Source of the DNA: Syntrophorhabdaceae bacterium
GTDB taxonomy: Bacteria; Desulfobacterota; Syntrophorhabdia; Syntrophorhabdales; Syntrophorhabdaceae
Assembly: GCA_036504895.1 (NCBI GenBank)
Contig: DASXUJ010000051.1
Span: 1-39,281, forward strand
Reading direction: 5' to 3'
DNA length: 39,281 nucleotides
Under the pieces are notes generated by a model. That model searched no databases and was not told where the DNA came from. It saw only the letters and a list, made by a program, of their open reading frames with translations. Positions 9,316 through 14,670 of this stretch are shown piece by piece. Each line of letters starts with the position of its first letter. Positions within the stretch are counted from its first letter, which is position 1. Position numbers and translations under genes: made by a program.

Positions 9316-10356
9316 ATGAACCTTTATGATTTTGCCGAGAAAGGAAAATGGTCTTTGGACCGGATCCACGATTTTGCCACCGGCGTCAACCCTTTGGGTC
9401 CGTCCCACAAGGCGGCCCGGGCCGTAAGGAAAGAGGCGGGCCGGCTCGAGTTCTTTCCGGACGAGAAGGCGCGGTACCTGAAAAGATACCTCTGCAGGAT
9501 CGAAGGACTGGAGGAAGACCGGATTCTCTTCGGCGCCGGCTCGACCCATCTTCTCGGCCTGCTCATGGACAAGGTGAAGCCGGAGGTCGTGGGTCTTCTC
9601 TCCCCTTGCTCCCAAAGGGTTCACGAGATTCTGGCTCCGCATTCGGCCGGAATAGAATTGATCCCCACGGAGGGAGACGGCAAGTTCAGCATACCCGTCA
9701 AAAGGCTTTGCGACCGGATGAAAGAAGTTGACATGCTCATCCTGGGAAACCCCCACCATATGACGGGTACGGCCATTTCCGGAGAGGATCTTTCCACCCT
9801 TATCTCGGAAGCCGCGGCTGCCGGCACTATCCTCGTTATCGACGAAGCCTTCAGAGACTATACCACTGTTGTTTCACCCGTCAGAGAGGTGGCGGAATCC
9901 GCGTCCGCCGTGATCCTGAGGACCTTTTCTCTTTATCACGGGTTTGCGGCGCTTCGACTCGGTTACATGATCGGCCCTTCCGGGCTGATAAGGAAAATAG
10001 AGCCCGCACGGCCTTCGGCCCAGATAAGCTCTCTGGCGCTCCGTGCTGCGCAGGCGTCTCTCAGAGACCGGGAGCACAGGGAGAGGACATTCAAATTCGT
10101 GGCGGAAGAGAAGGCGTATTTCAGTCGAAAGCTGTCGACCGTCCCGGGCGTGGATATGATCGACACGCCGTGCAATTTCGTCCTCCTCCGGATGAAGGGC
10201 GAATGGGAAGCTCTAGGCCGGGAGCTTCTCGCGAAGGGTATTATGATAGAAGGATTTCAAAGTGAAAACGACGATTTATATGTGCGGCTGCCGGTAGGAA
10301 GACATAAATCGAATGCCTATTTCATGCGTTCATTACGCAAAATTTTGGGGGGTTAA
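9316..10356 (+). CDS. CobD/HisC-like fold type I PLP protein lacking the Schiff-base lysine
   Basis: 346 residues. The family is plain: HDFATGVNPLGP at the start is the CobD/HisC opening, and FGAGSTHLL, GNPHHMTG (144-151), IDEAF (175-179), FAALRLGYMIG and a C-terminal LYVRLP carry cofactor- and substrate-contacting residues. Related enzymes are threonine-phosphate decarboxylase and histidinol-phosphate aminotransferase. The lysine that binds pyridoxal phosphate, in S-x-S-K-x-x-G-L-x-x-L-R, is absent: the motif reads TFSLYHGFAALR, with Leu206 (codon CTT at 9931-9933) where Lys belongs. It may be a binding or regulatory pseudoenzyme, or work by another mechanism. It starts one base after livF and ends one base before the nucleotidase gene; no cobalamin or histidine genes adjoin. 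Confidence 0.85.
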   Translation: MNLYDFAEKGKWSLDRIHDFATGVNPLGPSHKAARAVRKEAGRLEFFPDEKARYLKRYLCRIEGLEEDRILFGAGSTHLLGLLMDKVKPEVVGLLSPCSQRVHEILAPHSAGIELIPTEGDGKFSIPVKRLCDRMKEVDMLILGNPHHMTGTAISGEDLSTLISEAAAAGTILVIDEAFRDYTTVVSPVREVAESASAVILRTFSLYHGFAALRLGYMIGPSGLIRKIEPARPSAQISSLALRAAQASLRDREHRERTFKFVAEEKAYFSRKLSTVPGVDMIDTPCNFVLLRMKGEWEALGRELLAKGIMIEGFQSENDDLYVRLPVGRHKSNAYFMRSLRKILGG

Positions 10357-10357
10357 C

Positions 10358-11914
10358 ATGCACAAGCTACTGAGGGCTTTCGTATTATTTCTGGGATGGG
10401 CAATGCTTTTCATTCCGTCCCTCTCCCACGCCGACGCCTTCAGCGATATGAAGCAGATAAGGATCCTCTACATGAATGATTTTCATGGCTTTGCGCAGGA
10501 GCATAAGGCCATGGGGTCCGATGAAGAGGTGGGCGGCATCGCCTATCTCGCGGCACGGGCGGAGACGCTGCGGAAGGAAAAGCCCGCCCTTCTCGTTGCC
10601 GCGGGCGATATGATCCAGGGGAACAACTGGGCCAACCTTTTTCAGGGGCAATCAGTCATAAAGGTGATGAACGAGATGCGGTTCGACGCCATGGTGGTGG
10701 GAAACCACGAATTCGATTACGGCCAGGCAATCTTAAGGGAGAGGATCGGAGAGGCCAAATTTCCGGTTCTGGGCGCGAATGTAGAGGGTATCAAGGAGCT
10801 GAAGCCTTATGTAATAAAGACGATCAACGACGTCACCGTGGCGATTATCGGCGTGGTGACGGAAGATACGCCCTTCACCACCCATCCGAGAAACGTGGCG
10901 GGCCTGAAGTTTCTATCTCCCGAGACGGTCGTGGAACGATACGTGAGAGAGCTCAGGAACAAGGTGGAGATCATTGTAGTCCTCTCCCACATCGGCATCA
11001 ATATGGACTTCAGCCTCGCCGAGAAGGTCAAAGGCATCGATGTGATAGTGGGCGGCCATACCCACACGAAGCTCGATTCATATTTACCGGTAGGGAAAAC
11101 GATTATAGTCCAGGCCTGGGAGCATGGCCGTGTCCTCGGGGTCCTCGACCTTACGGTGAGAAGGGGGGAGGTCGTGTATGCCCAGAGCCGTTTGGAAGAG
11201 ATAAAGCCGGCGAAGATGAAGAAAAATACCCTGGTGGCCGCTACGGTGAACAAATATGCCGGAGAGATCAGTGCGGCAATGAAAGCAGCCGTCGGAGAGG
11301 CGGGGGTCGATCTTGACGGAACAGGCGTGCGGCAGAAAGAGACCAATCTGGGCGATATGGTGGCAGACATTATAAGGGAAAAGGCAGGCTCCGACGCGGC
11401 GATCATCAATGGAGGAGGCATAAGGACGAGCATTCCAAGGGGGAGGGTCTCCATGGGAGACGTCTATGGCGTCCTGCCCTTCGATAATTACATAGTAGCC
11501 TTTAAGCTCACGGGAAATCAGGTCCGCGAGGCGCTGGAGCATGGGGTATCGGGGGTGGAAAACGGGGAAGGCGCGTTTCCCCAGGTCTCCGGCCTGAGCT
11601 TCACCTATTCGAAGACTGCGCCGAAAGGGTCGAGAATAAAAGAGGTCCTGATAAATGGGGCACCACTCGAGGCAACTAAAATATATACGGTGGCCACGAA
11701 TGATTTTCTCGCAGCCGGCGGAGACGGATATAAAAGTTTCGGCGAGGCGGTAAAGTCGTCCGGAGATTATGCGGTAATGGGCGGTGCGATGAAGGGTGAG
11801 AACCTCATCTACAGCGATTCGGGCAGATGGATAAGGGATGTGGTGATCGATTACGTGCGCGCGAAAAAGACGGTCAACCCCCAGGTAGAGGGGAGGATAA
11901 AGGAGCTGCCCTGA
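10358..11914 (+). CDS. Periplasmic 5'-nucleotidase / 2',3'-cyclic phosphodiesterase family metallophosphatase
   Basis: 518 residues from the ATG at 10358, which has a GGGGGG ribosome site six bases upstream. A signal peptide (to about residue 25, SLSHA) precedes a calcineurin-like domain with the full two-metal set: Asp41 and His43 (NDFHG), Asp84 (GDMIQG), Asn116-His117 (GNHEFDYG), His211 (SHIG), His234 and His236 (GGHTHT). A 5'-nucleotidase C-terminal domain (about 320-500) with NGGGIRTSIPRG and PFDNYIVAF provides the nucleotide pocket. Family members remove phosphate from nucleotides in the periplasm so that nucleosides can enter the cell. The gene is part of the liv-type operon, and its stop overlaps the next start (TGATG). 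Confidence 0.92.
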   Translation: MHKLLRAFVLFLGWAMLFIPSLSHADAFSDMKQIRILYMNDFHGFAQEHKAMGSDEEVGGIAYLAARAETLRKEKPALLVAAGDMIQGNNWANLFQGQSVIKVMNEMRFDAMVVGNHEFDYGQAILRERIGEAKFPVLGANVEGIKELKPYVIKTINDVTVAIIGVVTEDTPFTTHPRNVAGLKFLSPETVVERYVRELRNKVEIIVVLSHIGINMDFSLAEKVKGIDVIVGGHTHTKLDSYLPVGKTIIVQAWEHGRVLGVLDLTVRRGEVVYAQSRLEEIKPAKMKKNTLVAATVNKYAGEISAAMKAAVGEAGVDLDGTGVRQKETNLGDMVADIIREKAGSDAAIINGGGIRTSIPRGRVSMGDVYGVLPFDNYIVAFKLTGNQVREALEHGVSGVENGEGAFPQVSGLSFTYSKTAPKGSRIKEVLINGAPLEATKIYTVATNDFLAAGGDGYKSFGEAVKSSGDYAVMGGAMKGENLIYSDSGRWIRDVVIDYVRAKKTVNPQVEGRIKELP

Positions 11915-12096
11915 TGACGGTCACGGTCAACAATGTGGAGGTTCACCTCCCGACGGGAATGACCGTGCGACACGCCCTGATTGGCGCGAATTTCCTGGAA
12001 GAGGTCGAAAAAGGCAAAAAAGTTTATGATCAGTGGGGGAATGAAGTAGGTCTGGCAGGGGCACTGTGGGACGGAATGGTGCTGGAAGTAAGATAA
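11914..12096 (+). CDS. Small beta-grasp protein (ferredoxin/ThiS-like fold, no cysteines)
   Basis: 60 residues, coupled to the nucleotidase by a one-base stop/start overlap. MTVTVNNVEVHLPTGMTVRH matches the first beta hairpin and helix of beta-grasp domains such as the plant-type ferredoxin fold. The end, VYDQWGNEVGLAGALWDGM, looks like a conserved loop and last strand. There are no cysteines for an iron-sulfur cluster and no terminal Gly-Gly, so it is neither a ferredoxin nor a MoaD/ThiS sulfur carrier. Its function is unknown; fixed placement after the nucleotidase suggests a shared role. Confidence 0.7.
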   Translation: MTVTVNNVEVHLPTGMTVRHALIGANFLEEVEKGKKVYDQWGNEVGLAGALWDGMVLEVR

Positions 12097-12139
12097 ATAT
12101 AAAGGTGGTTAGAGATCTAACATGGCCACGGGGCATCAT

Positions 12140-12690
12140 TATGCTTCAGGTAGTTCCGCTGCCGGCTGGCCTTGGGGCCGATCATTAAACCGAGCATAAT
12201 ATCCCAAAAAACCACATTTTTTCAAAGAGTGATCGCGAGCTCCCGATCGAAAAGACGAGAAGCAGCTCCTTATGGAACATTGCCAGGCCCGCAAGGAAGA
12301 GCGCAAGCACTGCCGCCGTCAAGAGGAGATCGAAATTGGAAATCGTGATGATCTCTCCCTTCATGAGGCTAAGCCAGCCGATCTCTCCGTAAGGGGTCTT
12401 TGACAGGATCAGAATGCTCAACGCTGCCGCCACAACATATGCAGTGCCGAGCCGTCCTTCGGGTTGTCCCCGTCCGCGACCTTCCAAAAATGCCAATACC
12501 AGGACTGCGCCGAGAAAAAACACCATCGATCCGGCAAAGGCGAGGGCGTGTCCACTGTGTGACTCGTGCCCGGTCGCGTGAAATCCAAGCCACAAAGGGA
12601 GCGAAAGAGCGACGGCGACGCCTGTCGAGGAAATTTGTGGCAGCGCTACTCCAGCCGGGAGGCTGAATCAATACCGAACTTTGGCAGCGG
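12140..12690 (-). pseudogene. Decayed metal-ion ABC permease (ABC-3 / ZnuB-TroC family)
   Basis: On the minus strand one frame (about 12660 to 12250) reads ALPQISSTGVAVALSL, then hydrophobic helices, LSKTPYGEIGWLSLMKGEII and FHKELLLV, which follow ABC-3 permeases in order. At about 12257 the match jumps to another frame: FDRELAITL, a stop (TGA where the family usually has a small residue such as Gly), then KNVVFWDIMLGLMIG. The reading thus needs one frameshift and one stop read-through, and the remaining C-terminal half is missing. The N-terminal helix and first loops are also not recognisable. No solute-binding or ATPase partner is nearby. It is a remnant of a Zn/Mn-type importer. Confidence 0.75.
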
Positions 12691-12801
12691 CCATATCCTT
12701 ACAAGTTGCCGCCCGCCATAAAATTCAGATCACCCGCGCCGGTCGAATAACCGCGGAATCATACCGGCCATGCAGGGAGCCCCTGATGCCCGAACTTTGT
12801 T

Positions 12802-13287
12802 TCAGCGATTCGCAAACCAGACTGAATAATCATCCAGAAGGGTGTAATTCTTTGATGCTTCATCTACTGCCTTCAGCGACGCCAGCTCGAGGATGAAACG
12901 GTGGTTGTCATTTACCCGCTTTACTTTTACCAGGATTCCTGTGATTTCGTCGATCAGTTCTTCGAAACGCTTCAGCTCGTAAATATCGGTACAGGAAGCT
13001 TGCTCCTTTTTCAGGACTTCATGACCGGGGGTATTATCAATGCCGCTCATGTTTTTTTCCTCCCATGAAGGGCCTTCGACGCCGGTCATTACACATGACG
13101 GATCGAGTGTTCGGCTTAGATATTGCCGGTACAGTGTCAGTGATTTTAAAGTAACGGCCATATTGTCCGCACCCAGTATTTCTGTGATACGTTGTCCCTG
13201 TGTGATAGCTTCGTCCATATCGATCCTTCCTCTAATAATTTTCTTGCCGAATTCAGGGGCCCCTTTGCCTGAATGAATGTACCCCAT
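12802..13287 (-). CDS. Hypothetical protein, no recognised family
   Basis: 161 residues from the ATG at 13287 (GGCGG just upstream); a TTG at 13305 would add six residues. The product is soluble, without signal peptide or membrane helix, with two cysteines in separate places. The C-terminal third (LKRFEELIDEITGILVKVKR to YSVWFANR) is predicted helical and charged. I recognise no domain. It lies between a pseudogene and a small lipoprotein in a loosely packed region. Reading frame and codon use look ordinary, so it is probably a real gene, but recent arrival or decay cannot be excluded. Confidence 0.5.
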   Translation of the reverse strand: MGYIHSGKGAPEFGKKIIRGRIDMDEAITQGQRITEILGADNMAVTLKSLTLYRQYLSRTLDPSCVMTGVEGPSWEEKNMSGIDNTPGHEVLKKEQASCTDIYELKRFEELIDEITGILVKVKRVNDNHRFILELASLKAVDEASKNYTLLDDYSVWFANR

Positions 13288-13363
13288 GTTTCCGCCTGTT
13301 ATCAATACCTATTCCGGTGGCCCCCGGTGCACCTTGACATTGCCGCCCCCACTCGCGTCAGTC

Positions 13364-13391
13364 TTGACATCGGCCTTTAGAGCCCTACATT
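13364..13391 (+). promoter_or_regulatory. Probable sigma70 promoter of the small lipoprotein gene
   Basis: A perfect -35 hexamer TTGACA (13364-13369) is followed after 16 bases by TACATT (13386-13391, four of six matches). The predicted transcript start is near 13398, about 35 bases before the lipoprotein ATG at 13432. A second CTTGACAT copy lies 30 bases upstream (13333-13340). Confidence 0.5.
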
Positions 13392-13431
13392 TCATTAGTG
13401 TGAAAGACTGAAGAAAAGGGCCAAATGAGGC

Positions 13432-13635
13432 ATGAGATTATATGCTAAATTACTCATCGTAGCAATATTGACGGGGACAGCCTCATGCGTTGTGGGTCCT
13501 TACCCCGATGACGGCTATTACCGCTCCAATCGATATTATCATGATGACAGGTACAGGGGCTACCCCGTGGACTATTGGAACGATCGCCCGGATTATTACC
13601 GTGATCGGAGAGGGGATCGCCATGATGAACATTAA
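13432..13635 (+). CDS. Small Tyr/Asp/Arg-rich lipoprotein
   Basis: 67 residues. The first 19 form a lipoprotein signal ending in the lipobox TASC (Cys19), so the mature product should be a lipid-anchored peptide of 49 residues. The mature part is dominated by Tyr, Asp and Arg (GYYRSNRYYHDDRYRGY and similar) and is probably disordered. It has its own promoter and ends before a strong inverted repeat. Such small charged envelope lipoproteins are often stress-related, but no function can be assigned. Confidence 0.7.
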   Translation: MRLYAKLLIVAILTGTASCVVGPYPDDGYYRSNRYYHDDRYRGYPVDYWNDRPDYYRDRRGDRHDEH

Positions 13636-13652
13636 GAGGCGCATAACGAGAG

Positions 13653-13698
13653 CAATGCTGACGGGACCCCTACTACCGGTGACGTCCCGTCAGCATTG
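13653..13698. terminator. 15-bp perfect inverted repeat between convergent genes, likely bidirectional terminator
   Basis: CAATGCTGACGGGAC (13653-13667) is exactly complementary to GTCCCGTCAGCATTG (13684-13698), with a 16-base loop. It sits between the lipoprotein gene (+) and focA (-), which converge here. No T-run follows, so it may end transcripts weakly or protect 3' ends rather than act as a classic Rho-independent terminator. Confidence 0.5.
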
Positions 13699-13731
13699 AT
13701 TGATTCATTGTTTCGGCGCTACACTCAATAA

Positions 13732-14559
13732 TCAGGTAGGCGAGACGGAAAAGAGCTCCTTCTTGAAAGAATAAAAATAAACCGCCCCGATAAAGATGAA
13801 TCCACCTACAATGTTGCCTATGGTCACGGGTATCAGGTTCCATTGGATGAATTGTGCCCATGTGACCTTCGCGCCCAGCATGATCCCGGTGGGGATGAAA
13901 TACATGTTGGCGACGCTATGCTCGAATCCCGATGAAACGAATGCCATAATGGGAAACCAGATGCCGAAAAATTTTCCTACCATGTTCTTGGAGGATATGG
14001 CGAGAAGAATGGCTACATTCACGAGCAGGTTGCAGGCTATGCCCTTCATGAACGCGGACCATATGCCCATCGATCCTGCCGCAATATAAGGAAGTGTCTT
14101 TGCCTCCGCGATACCTATCGCATTCTGTCCGAATACCGTCAACTCAGGACCTCCTCCTTTGCTGAAGGGACCCACGGCCATGAGGTATGCCCAGAAGAGA
14201 GCGCCGATAAAATTTCCGATGTATACCCAGAACCAGGCATTCGCCACCTTGCCCCACGTACTCTTCCCCTGAAAGACCGCCATGGGGATAAGCATCGTAT
14301 CTCCCGTAAAGAGAGACATGCCGGTAAGCACGATAGCGATGAGGCCTACCGGGAAGACGGCGCCCGCGATAAGGGACTTAAAGCCGGGTCCCATGGTTTT
14401 TTCGAGCCCCGTGCCGCACACGGTGCAGAGGGCGGCGCCCACTGCAATAAAAAGACCTGCCATAAAGGCCCTTACGAGCCAGTTGGGGATTCCGAGGTTC
14501 CCCTTATATTTGCCTGCATCTCCTGCCAGTTGTATAATTTCTACCGGTTTATGCGACAT
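13732..14559 (-). CDS. focA: Formate/nitrite transporter family channel (FocA-like)
   Basis: 275 residues with six membrane helices. The family motifs are clear: FMAGLFIAVGAA in the first helix, LFTGDTMLIPMAVFQGK in the omega-loop region, YIGNFIGALFWAYLM, and SSGFEHSVANMYFIP, whose His corresponds to the pore histidine of FocA. The protein is a pentameric inner-membrane channel for formate (or nitrite, hydrosulfide in relatives). It lies 111 bases downstream of the formate dehydrogenase on the same strand, which makes formate the likely substrate. The ribosome site is AAAGGGGG before the ATG at 14559. Confidence 0.93.
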   Translation of the reverse strand: MSHKPVEIIQLAGDAGKYKGNLGIPNWLVRAFMAGLFIAVGAALCTVCGTGLEKTMGPGFKSLIAGAVFPVGLIAIVLTGMSLFTGDTMLIPMAVFQGKSTWGKVANAWFWVYIGNFIGALFWAYLMAVGPFSKGGGPELTVFGQNAIGIAEAKTLPYIAAGSMGIWSAFMKGIACNLLVNVAILLAISSKNMVGKFFGIWFPIMAFVSSGFEHSVANMYFIPTGIMLGAKVTWAQFIQWNLIPVTIGNIVGGFIFIGAVYFYSFKKELFSVSPT

Positions 14560-14577
14560 CGTGCCCCCTTTCTTGGT

Positions 14578-14600
14578 GGATAGGGTGATAGCCCCTATCC
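14578..14600 (-). promoter_or_regulatory. Hairpin in the fdhA-focA intergenic leader
   Basis: GGATAGGG (14578-14585) and CCCTATCC (14593-14600) form a perfect 8-bp stem with a 7-base loop. It sits a few bases upstream of the focA ribosome site (14564-14572). It could stabilise or process the fdhA-focA message, pause transcription, or modulate focA translation. No T-run follows it on the minus strand. Confidence 0.4.
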
Positions 14601-14670
14601 AAAATTTTAAACTTCAGGCCCTTTACTTCAGCTCAGACCATTCTATCCGATCGTCCATGCCCATGGTCTA

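Noticed and set aside
12200-12260. A second selenocysteine UGA in the permease remnant
   Set aside because: The family does not use selenocysteine there, a frameshift precedes the UGA, and both gene ends are missing, so decay explains it.
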